Shown here one piece after another: positions 35,620-43,759 of a stretch of DNA of 56,517 bases; the stretch's first letter is position 1, and every line of letters begins with the position of its first letter. The notes under the pieces were generated by a model. That model did no database searches, had not been told where the DNA came from, and was given only the letters and a program-made list of their open reading frames with translations. Both the position numbers and the translations under genes were made by a program. This DNA is from Candidatus Nitrosocaldus tengchongensis (GTDB lineage Archaea > Thermoproteota > Nitrososphaeria > Nitrososphaerales > Nitrosocaldaceae), in NCBI GenBank assembly GCA_013538675.1, contig JACAFJ010000004.1, positions 1 to 56,517 on the forward strand. Direction: 5' to 3'.

Positions 35620-36864
35620 ATGGATATAATCAAGATAACCCAACTTGCATTCGATGCACTTAGAGAGCGTAAGATAAGATCCATCCTTACCATACTGATG
35701 GTAACTACTGGTACAAGTCTGCTTATAGCAGTTAATGGCTTGACTACTGGGTTCCTTGCATTTGCAGATAGGCAGTTCAGCATGCTCGCACCAAACGTTA
35801 TATTTGTAAGCCCAGCACCAACAGAAGGTGGTGGTCTAGGAGGAGGACCTCCTCCAGCACCCAAGATAGTCCTAACCTCTGTAGTTGTTGATAGGATAAA
35901 GAACCTTCCTGCGGTTAGTGATGCTATACCAAACTATACTGGTGCAGTAGCCATAGAGTCTAGAGGCAAGGTTCAGAATGCAAGAGTGTTTGCACAAGAT
36001 GCTACTAAGATATACTCCATTGCCCCAGGGATAGAGTTCTATGAAGGTTCTATAATAAGCAATAATCAATCATCCATAATAATATCTGAGAGGATAGCCA
36101 GGCCTCCTGGAGAGACAGTACCATTCGCAACCCTAGGCCAAACAGTAGTTGTGAAGTACTCCTATGTGGATGAGGATGGGGAGAGGAAGACAAACTCTAG
36201 AACTCTAGTTGTTAGAGGGATATTCAAGTTGACTGGTAACCCAACCATAGATGGTGCTGCTATAATCCATCCAGATGTTGCAAATATGCTCATGAACAAG
36301 AAGAGCAGGTATGATGGTATAGTTGTGCTAGCAAGGAACAGTGATCTTGTTGAGGATGTTGAGGATGGGATAAAGAGGCTCTATGGTAACGATGTTGGCA
36401 TAACATCATCCAAGGTTATACTAACAACGATAAGGCAGTTCATAGGGGGGATAACAACATTCCTATTCAGCATAGCAGTGATCTCGCTAGTAGTTGGGGC
36501 AATAGGGATAATAACTACGCTATACACCTCAGTCCTTGAACGAACAAGGGAGATAGGCATACTCAAGGCCATAGGGGCACAGAACAGGCATATACTACTG
36601 CTGTTTCTCATGGAGGCTCTAATCATAGGGAGTATAGGTGCTGTTGTGGGTATACCATTGGGCATGGCTGGAGGAGATCTACTCTCAAACCTTGCACCAG
36701 GGAATAGGGAAGCACCTCCAGATGCCAGATCTAGGCCATTGTACACTGCAGAGGATATAGCAAGGGTCTGTGCACTCTCTATAGGGTTGAGTGCAGTCTC
36801 TGGTCTCTATCCATCGTTCAGGGCAAGTAGGCTTGATCCTATAGTTGCGTTAGGTAGACTCTAG
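35620..36864 (+). CDS. ABC transporter permease, MacB/FtsX type
   Basis: The 414-residue permease has one N-terminal helix (IRSILTILMVTTGTSLLIAV), a large extracellular domain of about 220 residues and three C-terminal helices. The FtsX signature is VLERTREIGILKAIGAQNRHI. This is the MacB/LolC architecture, used by bacteria for export or mechanotransmission. A Gly/Pro-rich loop (GGGLGGGPPPAP) near residue 70 is unusual. It starts one base after the secreted protein, which indicates tight coupling. Confidence 0.9.
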   Translation: MDIIKITQLAFDALRERKIRSILTILMVTTGTSLLIAVNGLTTGFLAFADRQFSMLAPNVIFVSPAPTEGGGLGGGPPPAPKIVLTSVVVDRIKNLPAVSDAIPNYTGAVAIESRGKVQNARVFAQDATKIYSIAPGIEFYEGSIISNNQSSIIISERIARPPGETVPFATLGQTVVVKYSYVDEDGERKTNSRTLVVRGIFKLTGNPTIDGAAIIHPDVANMLMNKKSRYDGIVVLARNSDLVEDVEDGIKRLYGNDVGITSSKVILTTIRQFIGGITTFLFSIAVISLVVGAIGIITTLYTSVLERTREIGILKAIGAQNRHILLLFLMEALIIGSIGAVVGIPLGMAGGDLLSNLAPGNREAPPDARSRPLYTAEDIARVCALSIGLSAVSGLYPSFRASRLDPIVALGRL

Positions 36865-36894
36865 TTAGTCATATACGCTCACTTACTTAAAATG

Positions 36895-36906
36895 AATAAA
36901 ATAAAT
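36895..36906 (+). promoter_or_regulatory. TATA-like element of the PCD-like gene
   Basis: aataaaataaat is centred about 31 bases before ATG 36932. Confidence 0.35.
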
Positions 36907-36931
36907 GTGATCCCTAACCATATCTAGATGA

Positions 36932-37312
36932 ATGGATAAAGCAAAGGCAATAGAAGGGTTAAGGATCAAGGGATGGCAGTATGCCGATGGGAGGTTATCC
37001 AAACAGTATATGCTAGGATCGTTCACAGAAGCAATAGAGTTCGTTAATGATATAGCCACAGTGGTAGAGAGTAGAAGGGGGCAGGTAAGCACCAATCCTA
37101 CAATAACTGTCGAGGATAAGAGCGTTAGATTACTTCTAGCAGATGATGATGTAAGCATTGCTATAGCAAGGGTTATGGATGAGATGTATGGGATGAACTA
37201 TGCTAGTGATGAGGATGAGGATGAGTTGCTCAAGAAGGAGGAGGATAGAGAGAGGGCAAGGTTTAGAAGCAGAGGACCGTATAGAAAGTCATCCAGTGCT
37301 GGTTTGAGGTAA
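36932..37312 (+). CDS. pterin-carbinolamine-dehydratase-like protein without catalytic histidines
   Basis: Residues 1-95 follow the PCD/DCoH fold in order: a strand pair (GWQYADGRLSKQYMLG), a helix (FTEAIEFVNDIATVVESR), a strand pair (TITVEDKSVRLLLA) and a final helix (DVSIAIARVMDEM). The active site of true dehydratases has HHP after the first helix. Here the same place reads STNP, and the later His is missing as well. Activity on pterin carbinolamines is thus unlikely, and a structural or regulatory role is more likely. The last 30 residues are charged and low in complexity. The assignment rests on pattern and is moderate. Confidence 0.6.
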   Translation: MDKAKAIEGLRIKGWQYADGRLSKQYMLGSFTEAIEFVNDIATVVESRRGQVSTNPTITVEDKSVRLLLADDDVSIAIARVMDEMYGMNYASDEDEDELLKKEEDRERARFRSRGPYRKSSSAGLR

Positions 37313-37401
37313 GGTAGATAGCACTAGTAGTAATAATAATAACAGTGGTGGCTCGCTTGATAATAAAATAAATAAAATATATTGATGTTATTGTCATATG
37401 A

Positions 37402-37473
37402 GCGGGATTGGTCTAGTGGTTAGGATGTTGGCTTCCCAAGCCAACGGCGCGGGTTCGAATCCCGCATCCCGCA
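37402..37473 (+). tRNA. tRNA-Gly(CCC)
   Basis: A full cloverleaf can be drawn in 72 bases without an intron. The acceptor arms are GCGGGAT/ATCCCGC, the anticodon stem TTGGC/GCCAA encloses the loop TTCCCAA (anticodon CCC), and the T arm is GCGGG-TTCGAAT-CCCGC. The discriminator is A, and CCA is not encoded. The AT-rich block ending about 20 bases upstream (aataaaatata) is a likely promoter. Confidence 0.96.
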
Positions 37474-37542
37474 TAGTTATCACTCACTCTCGCTCTTCCC
37501 TACCTCTTAATCATAGAGCATATCCTTCTCTATTCTCCTATG

Positions 37543-37558
37543 CTATATAAGATAAATA
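37543..37558 (+). promoter_or_regulatory. TATA region of the MIP18/PqqD-like gene
   Basis: ctatataagataaata has its inner part centred about 28 bases before ATG 37581. Confidence 0.45.
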
Positions 37559-37580
37559 CCCCTTGCAAGATAGATAGTAT

Positions 37581-38231
37581 ATGAAGAAGATAAGTGAGCA
37601 GCAGGTGTTGGAGGCACTAAAGCAGTGCATGGATCCAGAGATACCCCTAAGTGTTGTTGATCTAGGCCTGATATATGGTATTGATGTGGATGAGGAGAAC
37701 AACATCAAGATAAGGATGACCATGACCACCCCAGGATGCCCATTGCATAACACGCTTGTAAGGGATGTGAAGAGAGCCCTCAACAGGGTTGAAGGCATAA
37801 AGGATGTTAGCGTTGAGATAGTCTGGGATCCTCCATGGACACCAGAGCGCATGAGCCCTGAAGCAAGAGAGAAGGTCTTTGGTGCAAGATCTGCCAGCAT
37901 GCATACCGCTCCCCCTCCTAATAGCACTAGCACTGGATATGGGGCAAGGAGCCTAAGATTCACCATAGACCTTGAGAAGTCAAAGCCATTGAAGCAAGGA
38001 GAGTTCATAAGGCAGGAGGATGGCTCTCTAGTACTTGTTAACGATGCTGGCCAAGGTTTCATGGTTAATGAGGCATTGCTGGAGTTCTGGAATATGTGCG
38101 ATGGTAGTAAGAGCATAAACGAGATAATAGATGAGTTCAGTCTTAAGTTGAGACTCCCTAGGATTGAACTTGAGGGGCAGGTAGTAAACCTTGTACAGCA
38201 GATGCTGGAGGCAAGGTTACTCAAGGTGTAA
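37581..38231 (+). CDS. MIP18/PaaD-family protein fused to a PqqD-like domain
   Basis: Residues 1-105 are a MIP18/DUF59 domain: MDPEIPLSVVDLGLIYGIDV, TTPGCPLHNTLVRDVKRAL with its conserved Cys, and VWDPPWTPERMSPEAR. Such proteins take part in iron-sulfur cluster maturation. A Pro/Ser/Thr-rich linker (about 108-128) leads to a PqqD-like domain (about 130-216: FIRQEDGSLVLVNDAGQGF, VNEALLEFWNMCDGSKSINEIIDEF). PqqD domains are peptide-recognition elements usually tied to radical SAM enzymes. The fusion is unusual, and its role is unknown. It converges with a membrane protein gene, overlapping by 11 bases. Confidence 0.82.
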   Translation: MKKISEQQVLEALKQCMDPEIPLSVVDLGLIYGIDVDEENNIKIRMTMTTPGCPLHNTLVRDVKRALNRVEGIKDVSVEIVWDPPWTPERMSPEAREKVFGARSASMHTAPPPNSTSTGYGARSLRFTIDLEKSKPLKQGEFIRQEDGSLVLVNDAGQGFMVNEALLEFWNMCDGSKSINEIIDEFSLKLRLPRIELEGQVVNLVQQMLEARLLKV

Positions 38232-38532
38232 GAGCCATAGTTACATCTCTAATGAGCAGGATGTGGATTAAGAGGTGTAGGGGTAGAGCACTAACAAGAT
38301 ACAGTGCGATGCTCTTAGCACCATAGTTACTAACTCTTTTATACAGCAGAATATAACCAGATGAGAGTATCAGTGCATGTATTGTTAACTGAACCATCAA
38401 CGGCTCCCTGTTAAAGTACAGGTATAGTGCACTTGTAATACCAGATGCCATGCCAGCAGATATGAGCAGTAGCAGTGGTAGTGATGATGACGATCTTGCC
38501 TTTCTTTTATCGTTAAGATCAAGATCTGTCAT
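38221..38532 (-). CDS. small membrane protein of unknown function
   Basis: The 103-residue protein has a charged, Ser-rich N-terminus and about three hydrophobic helices (SLPLLLLISAGMASGIT; VQLTIHALILSSGYILLY; SIALYLVSALPLHLLIHILL). I do not recognise it. Its end overlaps the convergent MIP18/PqqD-like gene by 11 bases. It lies 21 bases downstream of larB on the same strand and could be co-transcribed with it. Confidence 0.55.
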   Translation of the reverse strand: MTDLDLNDKRKARSSSSLPLLLLISAGMASGITSALYLYFNREPLMVQLTIHALILSSGYILLYKRVSNYGAKSIALYLVSALPLHLLIHILLIRDVTMALTP

Positions 38533-38553
38533 ACGCTAGCCCTAGTAGTAAGA

Positions 38554-39519
38554 TCATTGATTGACTTTAGTATCGACTATGTTGGTGTTGGTATCCACAT
38601 CAGCCTTGGCCTTGATATATTCTGCTCTATACCTTGCAACCCTCTTTGCTATCATCGCTGCAAGTACACCAGCACCAACCCCATTATCTATATTCACAAC
38701 TGCAAGCCCTAGAGTGCAACTCTGAAGCATGGAGGTTAGTGCTGCAACACCACCAGCACCAAATCCATAGCCTACAGATGTTGGTACACCTATAACAGGC
38801 ACATCTACAAGCGATGCTACTACAGATGGTAACGCACCCTCCATACCAGCAACAACAACTATTGCATCAACATCTTTAGTAAGCATATCCTTAAGTATAG
38901 GGAATAGTCTATGCAGTCCAGCAACACCAACATCGTAACTTGTAATAACCTTGCAGCCCATAGCCTCTGCCACAAGCTTTGCCTCTTCAGCAACCCCTAT
39001 ATCTGATGTACCTGCAGTTATAACCCCAACTGTACCTGTATAGTAATCATAACCATTGTCGTTACCATTACTACTACTATTATTATTACTATTACTACCC
39101 TTCTTACTACCATCGCTATCATCATATTCCTTCTCCTCCTCCCTTCTCGCTACAGCTATTATCCTACCCTTCTTACTACTCTTCACTGTAAGATGTCTAC
39201 TACCACCACTGTTACTGCTGCTACTATTACTACTACCCATCAACTCCCCTACCAGCATATCAATATACTCCTGCTTAACTCTACTTATGACAATGCTATC
39301 CTTGCTCTTCAATGCAGTTACTGCTATATTTACCAGATCACTGTACTCCTTACCCTCAGCATAGACTATCTCTGGCACTCCTCTCCTCAACTCTCTACCA
39401 ACATCAAGCCTTGCAATATCCTCAACATACTCTATCTTGTGTAACTGGAGCATCTTTTCGGCATCGTCTATGCTGATCTTGCCATCGCTCAACGCCTTCA
39501 GTATATCCCTTATACTCAT
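38554..39519 (-). CDS. larB: nickel-pincer cofactor carboxylase LarB
   Basis: LarB carboxylates and hydrolyses nicotinic acid adenine dinucleotide, the first step of nickel-pincer nucleotide synthesis. The N-terminus ([22 protein letters not shown]) and the PurE-like C-terminal domain ([62 protein letters not shown]) match the family. Two Asn/Ser/Gly-rich inserts (near residues 94-107 and 139-157), encoded by trinucleotide repeats, are not part of the fold. The enzyme acts in the cytosol before LarE and LarC, which are encoded about 5 kb away. The start is fixed by a TATA box 27 bases upstream. Confidence 0.9.
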   Translation of the reverse strand: MSIRDILKALSDGKISIDDAEKMLQLHKIEYVEDIARLDVGRELRRGVPEIVYAEGKEYSDLVNIAVTALKSKDSIVISRVKQEYIDMLVGELMGSSNSSSSNSGGSRHLTVKSSKKGRIIAVARREEEKEYDDSDGSKKGSNSNNNSSSNGNDNGYDYYTGTVGVITAGTSDIGVAEEAKLVAEAMGCKVITSYDVGVAGLHRLFPILKDMLTKDVDAIVVVAGMEGALPSVVASLVDVPVIGVPTSVGYGFGAGGVAALTSMLQSCTLGLAVVNIDNGVGAGVLAAMIAKRVARYRAEYIKAKADVDTNTNIVDTKVNQ

Positions 39520-39540
39520 GCAGTAGTTTAATGCAGTACC

Positions 39541-39549
39541 AATTTAAAA
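39541..39549 (-). promoter_or_regulatory. TATA box of larB
   Basis: On the minus strand ttttaaatt is centred about 27 bases from ATG 39519. Confidence 0.5.
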
Positions 39550-39604
39550 TTTAATCCAATTCAATTCTGATGATGACAATCATCATAATATCTTCTTCTC
39601 CATT

Positions 39605-41566
39605 CTATCCATACTCATACACTATACCCTTCTCCCCTCTTGTATGTCTCCATTCAGTCTCCCCTGAGCATGTACCACACTCTATGCATCCTTCATGCTG
39701 TAGTATAACATTGGATACAACTGCCTTTAACCTTGCCTCTGTCTTTACCCCTTCTCCTTTACCAACCTCCTCCTTTCCTTCCATCTCTTCACTAGCCTCC
39801 ATCATATAGCACCTCGTTGGGCAGAGATGGACCATAGCCTTTATGAACCTGCTTCTAGGATCCTTTATTCTTATGTGGGGAACCTCATCCTCCCTTATCT
39901 TTAACCTTGCTATCCTCTCATCTATACTCAATGGTCTTACCTCTGCTATAGGCTTCACTTCACTCCCAACCTTTCTAGCAACCTCCATTGGTATCCTAAC
40001 GTATGCATCGTTGCTCTCTATTATCTTGAGTAACGTGCTCTGAGCCATCATCCTTGCTATCGCTGCTGCTAACTCCTGCACTGCTGTCTTCTGGATGAGC
40101 ATGAATGCAAGCCTTAGGAAGAGTGGGAATGGTTCAAGGGGTATGTTCCCACATGCTCTAACGAATATCTTCATATACTCGAAATCTATTCTCCTTATAT
40201 CATCTGTATACGGGCTCTCCTCTACAAGTTGTGTATAGTATCTGCCCATGTAATCTTCAGAGAAGTTGTTCATCTTTTTTGCCATTGCTACTGCTCTGGC
40301 AGCTCTAGCAGCATCATCTATCCCTATGTTTATACCTTCTATCCTCGTGCCTAGGAATATGCCTTTGCCAGCAGCATCCCCTATGAATAGTATGTTATTC
40401 TTGTACGGTTTACCCATCATCGCCCTCTTGCCATCTGGCACCAACTTGCATGAATACTCCATCTCAACGTAGTTCTTTGCAAATGTAACACCATACTCCC
40501 TCTCCAACCTGCCCCTAACCTCTTCCAATCTAGTCTTTATCTCATCCTCGTTACTGTATAGCCCTCGCCTTATGGCATCAAGCCTTGCATGCTTTGAGTA
40601 GTAGGTGTATCTCAACTCCTCATACTGTTTGAGTAACCTACTCAACCCAAACCTTATCCTCAACTGCTCCTCCTTTGGGAGCGTTCTATCCAACTCCTTC
40701 GGCACTGCTACCTCATCAACTATGTAATTTGTTACTACAGGGATCGTTAGGAACTCGTTGAGTAAGTTGTAAGGTTCTATTGGACTCTTCAGCAGGGAGT
40801 CTAGATGGTATACAAGCCCTACAGATAACGTATCCCTGTTAGTGTACAGGAAGCCTCCTCCATTATGCCCTTTCGATATATCTCCAGCGAAGAGGTGTGC
40901 TACACCCTCATCACTGCTTATATTGAACCTCTCATCCATTACATCCTCTGGAAGCCTAACTATGCACTTCACACCTTGGTAGAGTGCTTCAGGCTCGAAC
41001 TTTCCTCTAGCGTTAGAGATGAGTGCTACCTCAGAGTTTACACCATCTGCTGCTATTATTGCTCTTGCACCAAACTCCTCCAGCTCATCAGTAACTATTA
41101 TACTATTCCTACTACCTCTACCATCATCCATCCATACTATATCCCTCACATGCACACCCTCTATTATGCCTCCACCCATCTTTGCTGCCTCCTCCTCAGC
41201 CCTCGCAGCGAACCACTTGTTCAGCCTAGACATTAGCACTGAATACGCAAAGTTTGTTCTATATTCATGTGCCTCGCTTAAATCTACCGTGTATACCTTG
41301 CTTCCAGATAATGCGTTAAGGTAGTAGCGTGTGATCCTCCTCTCTACTGGAGCCTCATCCAAGAAATCAGGGTAGATATCCTCAACATTGTACACCTTGC
41401 CATTGGGGTAGTTCTTTGAGTAGAGTATGCCACCAGTTACACTCTTGGAGCCTATAGGTTTACCAGACTCTAGAAGCACAGCCTGTATACCCAGTTTAGA
41501 TAACTCCATCAGCGCTGCTAGCCCTGCAGAGCCTCCTCCAACTATCACAGCATCGAACCTATCCAT
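39605..41566 (-). CDS. fixC: FixC-type flavoprotein dehydrogenase fused to a FixX-like ferredoxin
   Basis: Residues 1-430 form a FixC/ETF-quinone-oxidoreductase FAD domain: VIVGGGSAGLAALMELSKLG, GSKSVTGGILY, and FIGDAAGKGIFLGTRIEGIN. The last 90 residues contain LCPTRCY and, after a Glu/Lys-rich linker, CIECGTC followed by TEWRHTRGEKGIVYEYG. That is the FixX ferredoxin end, with cysteines for one [4Fe-4S] cluster. FixC takes electrons from ETF, and FixX passes them on. The 653-residue length fits a FixC-FixX fusion with a linker. It is the third gene of etfB-etfA-fixCX, 20 bases after etfA. Confidence 0.88.
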   Translation of the reverse strand: MDRFDAVIVGGGSAGLAALMELSKLGIQAVLLESGKPIGSKSVTGGILYSKNYPNGKVYNVEDIYPDFLDEAPVERRITRYYLNALSGSKVYTVDLSEAHEYRTNFAYSVLMSRLNKWFAARAEEEAAKMGGGIIEGVHVRDIVWMDDGRGSRNSIIVTDELEEFGARAIIAADGVNSEVALISNARGKFEPEALYQGVKCIVRLPEDVMDERFNISSDEGVAHLFAGDISKGHNGGGFLYTNRDTLSVGLVYHLDSLLKSPIEPYNLLNEFLTIPVVTNYIVDEVAVPKELDRTLPKEEQLRIRFGLSRLLKQYEELRYTYYSKHARLDAIRRGLYSNEDEIKTRLEEVRGRLEREYGVTFAKNYVEMEYSCKLVPDGKRAMMGKPYKNNILFIGDAAGKGIFLGTRIEGINIGIDDAARAARAVAMAKKMNNFSEDYMGRYYTQLVEESPYTDDIRRIDFEYMKIFVRACGNIPLEPFPLFLRLAFMLIQKTAVQELAAAIARMMAQSTLLKIIESNDAYVRIPMEVARKVGSEVKPIAEVRPLSIDERIARLKIREDEVPHIRIKDPRSRFIKAMVHLCPTRCYMMEASEEMEGKEEVGKGEGVKTEARLKAVVSNVILQHEGCIECGTCSGETEWRHTRGEKGIVYEYG

Positions 41567-41586
41567 TTACATACACCAACCAACTA

Positions 41587-42777
41587 CTATGATGAACCCA
41601 TACCTTTTATACTCTCTATCAGGATTGGTAGCACATACTCCAACCTTCCCTGTATGAATATATCGCTCTCATCCTTTATTGGCGCATCTGGATCAGGGTT
41701 TATAGCAATGACTGTATCACTCTCCTTCATCCCAACAAGATGGTGCATTGCACCACTTATCCCTATTGCTATGTACAGTTTGGGAGCAATCTTCTTGCCA
41801 CTACTCCCAACAACCCTAGCAGGTATGAGGTACCTCTCCTTCAGTGCACTGCTCACACTGAATGGTTGCTTAGATAATGGGAGTGATATTGCAACCTTTG
41901 CATTTATGAGTTGAGCGAACCCCTCTATCATCCTTATATTATCCTCTGGATCATCTTTTATGCCTCTACCAAATGCAACTACAATCTTGCTATCCTCTAG
42001 CCCTATCTCATCCCTTATTATCTGCCTTCTCACTATCCTATACCTAAGGTCATCGCTATTGAACTCTGGCTTGTACTCCACTATCCTAGCGTATCCTTCC
42101 TCAACCCTCTTCCTTGCATCACCATCGTATTGCAATGGTTTGAATACCCCAGGTATGACACTGCATGCTTGGGGAGAGTACTCCCTTGCTATTGCTGGGT
42201 TCTTATTGTCAAGGCAGAGTATCTGGGTCCAGAGGAAGCCAGAGAAGTCTGGCCTGTACATGAAGAGTACATGCTTGTAGAGTTCAGGCTTGCCATTTGT
42301 CTTGTACTGATGTGTTATCGTAACATCATCTATCACAAGTTTGTTCACATCAGATGCAAGCCCAGACTCCAACTCTGCTAGAACAGTAGATGATATATGC
42401 CTCCCTATGCTATCAGCACCAAAGAGCATGTACCTTGGCTTTACATACTCATCACTTGTGCTTTGTGCTGCCTGCTTTACAAGCGATCTATCCCTTACTA
42501 TTGCAGATATAACTTTGGTGTACAGGTTAACCCTTGGATACCTCAACTCCTCATGATCTGCAAATATGACTGCATCTGCACCAGCGTCTATTGCTCTATA
42601 GGCAAGTTCCCTTACGTTCTGCCCTAGGAGTACTGCTATAACCTTCTCATCAAGAGCATACCTACCATTGAACTCGTCCATGAGCCTCCTTGCCTCACCA
42701 AGCATCTCATAGCTAACGTTCAGTGCATTGCCATCATCATGCTCGAATAATACAAACATGTGCTGATACCTCACCAT
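41587..42777 (-). CDS. etfA: electron transfer flavoprotein alpha subunit
   Basis: The C-terminal half has the EtfA FAD-binding signature: VVAFGRGIKDDPEDNIRM, VGSSGKKIAPKLYIAIGISGAMHHL and VIAINPDPDAPIKDESDIFI. The N-terminal half is the AMP/FAD-type nucleotide fold with HDDGNALNVSYEMLGEA. With EtfB it forms the heterodimer that passes electrons from dehydrogenases to FixC. ATG 42777 is preferred over GTG 42792, because GAGGTGA lies a few bases upstream of it. It begins four bases after the etfB stop. Confidence 0.93.
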   Translation of the reverse strand: MVRYQHMFVLFEHDDGNALNVSYEMLGEARRLMDEFNGRYALDEKVIAVLLGQNVRELAYRAIDAGADAVIFADHEELRYPRVNLYTKVISAIVRDRSLVKQAAQSTSDEYVKPRYMLFGADSIGRHISSTVLAELESGLASDVNKLVIDDVTITHQYKTNGKPELYKHVLFMYRPDFSGFLWTQILCLDNKNPAIAREYSPQACSVIPGVFKPLQYDGDARKRVEEGYARIVEYKPEFNSDDLRYRIVRRQIIRDEIGLEDSKIVVAFGRGIKDDPEDNIRMIEGFAQLINAKVAISLPLSKQPFSVSSALKERYLIPARVVGSSGKKIAPKLYIAIGISGAMHHLVGMKESDTVIAINPDPDAPIKDESDIFIQGRLEYVLPILIESIKGMGSS

Positions 42778-42781
42778 CGAC

Positions 42782-43678
42782 TCACCTCTCACCCAACGCT
42801 ATGTTAAGGATGAGGTTCCCAATCTCTCTCAACTCCTCTACATTATTTGGATCCACAACCTTTGCCCTTCTACTTGCCTTTGCCTTTGGTATCTTCTCAA
42901 CTTTGTAGACTATGGTTGGGGAGCCAGCAAGCCCTATATACCTGACATCAACACCAAGGTCCTTTGCACTCCATATCCTAAGGTAACTCTTGTAATCCTC
43001 TGCCCTCTTCCTTGCTTCCTTCTCTAGCCTAGCGTATCTGAGCCTCTCTGATACCTTTCTGTAGTTATCCCTATAACTTGGATCTAAAGCAATGAGTGCA
43101 GGTAATGGACATTCAACATCCTCAATGATGGTGTATAATCCAGGGAGATCAACCTTCCTCCTAGCATTGATCATCCTACTCCTTAGATCTATGCTGTACT
43201 CTATAACATTGCCTATGAAGTTGAACCCTAGCTTCCATGCCGTCTGGGGACCAGTCTGCCCAGTCTCACCATCAACTGCCCTATGCCCACTGAATACTAG
43301 ATCTATCCTCCTCCCCATCTTCATGATGCCATGCTTTATGGTCTCTGCAGTTGCAAGCGTATCTGCACCAGCGAATATCCTATCGCTGTAGAGGTGGAGT
43401 TCATCTGCACAGCATATAACCATGGCATCCTTGAGTGCTATCTCAGCTGTAGGAGGGCCCATAGAGCATGCACCAACCCATGCATCATAGCATACCTTTG
43501 CATACATTGCTGCCCTGCATGCTATTGCACTATGAGGTCCAAGTATGTTCTTTGTCTGCGATCTGTTCAGTGTGCCATCTGGGTTGTAACTCACATTCCC
43601 CTCTGATAGATCTGGTTCAAGTTTGACCATCACTGCTGCATTTATTACACCCTCACCATCATCATCATCCATACTCAT
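42782..43678 (-). CDS. etfB: electron transfer flavoprotein beta subunit
   Basis: The 298-residue EtfB/FixA protein has the typical elements: VMVKLEPDLSEGNVSYNPDGTLN, VDGETGQTGPQTAWKLG (nucleotide-binding loop), and a C-terminal arm (EKIPKAKASRRAKVVDPNN) that wraps around EtfA. The loop GHRAVDGETGQTGPQ is present in both conventional and bifurcating ETFs. An acidic leader (DDDDGEG) precedes it. It is the first gene of the etfBA-fixCX unit. Confidence 0.92.
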   Translation of the reverse strand: MSMDDDDGEGVINAAVMVKLEPDLSEGNVSYNPDGTLNRSQTKNILGPHSAIACRAAMYAKVCYDAWVGACSMGPPTAEIALKDAMVICCADELHLYSDRIFAGADTLATAETIKHGIMKMGRRIDLVFSGHRAVDGETGQTGPQTAWKLGFNFIGNVIEYSIDLRSRMINARRKVDLPGLYTIIEDVECPLPALIALDPSYRDNYRKVSERLRYARLEKEARKRAEDYKSYLRIWSAKDLGVDVRYIGLAGSPTIVYKVEKIPKAKASRRAKVVDPNNVEELREIGNLILNIALGER

Positions 43679-43702
43679 TACAGTACGTAGATCTTCTCCA
43701 CT

Positions 43703-43713
43703 AACTTTTAACC
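43703..43713 (-). promoter_or_regulatory. TATA box of the etfB-etfA-fixCX unit
   Basis: On the minus strand ggttaaaagtt is centred about 30 bases from ATG 43678. Confidence 0.45.
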
Positions 43714-43759
43714 TTTGCTAGCAATTGTCTGTAGCAAGTATAAATATTGGATTAACGGT

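Noticed and set aside
37538-38224. 228-residue minus-strand ORF
   Set aside because: It is antisense to the MIP18/PqqD-like gene, which has a promoter and two recognisable domains.
39056-39364. Plus-strand ORF rich in Leu, with a membrane-protein look
   Set aside because: It is the complement of the AAT/AGT repeat inserts of larB. Poly-Leu arises from reading those triplets backwards.
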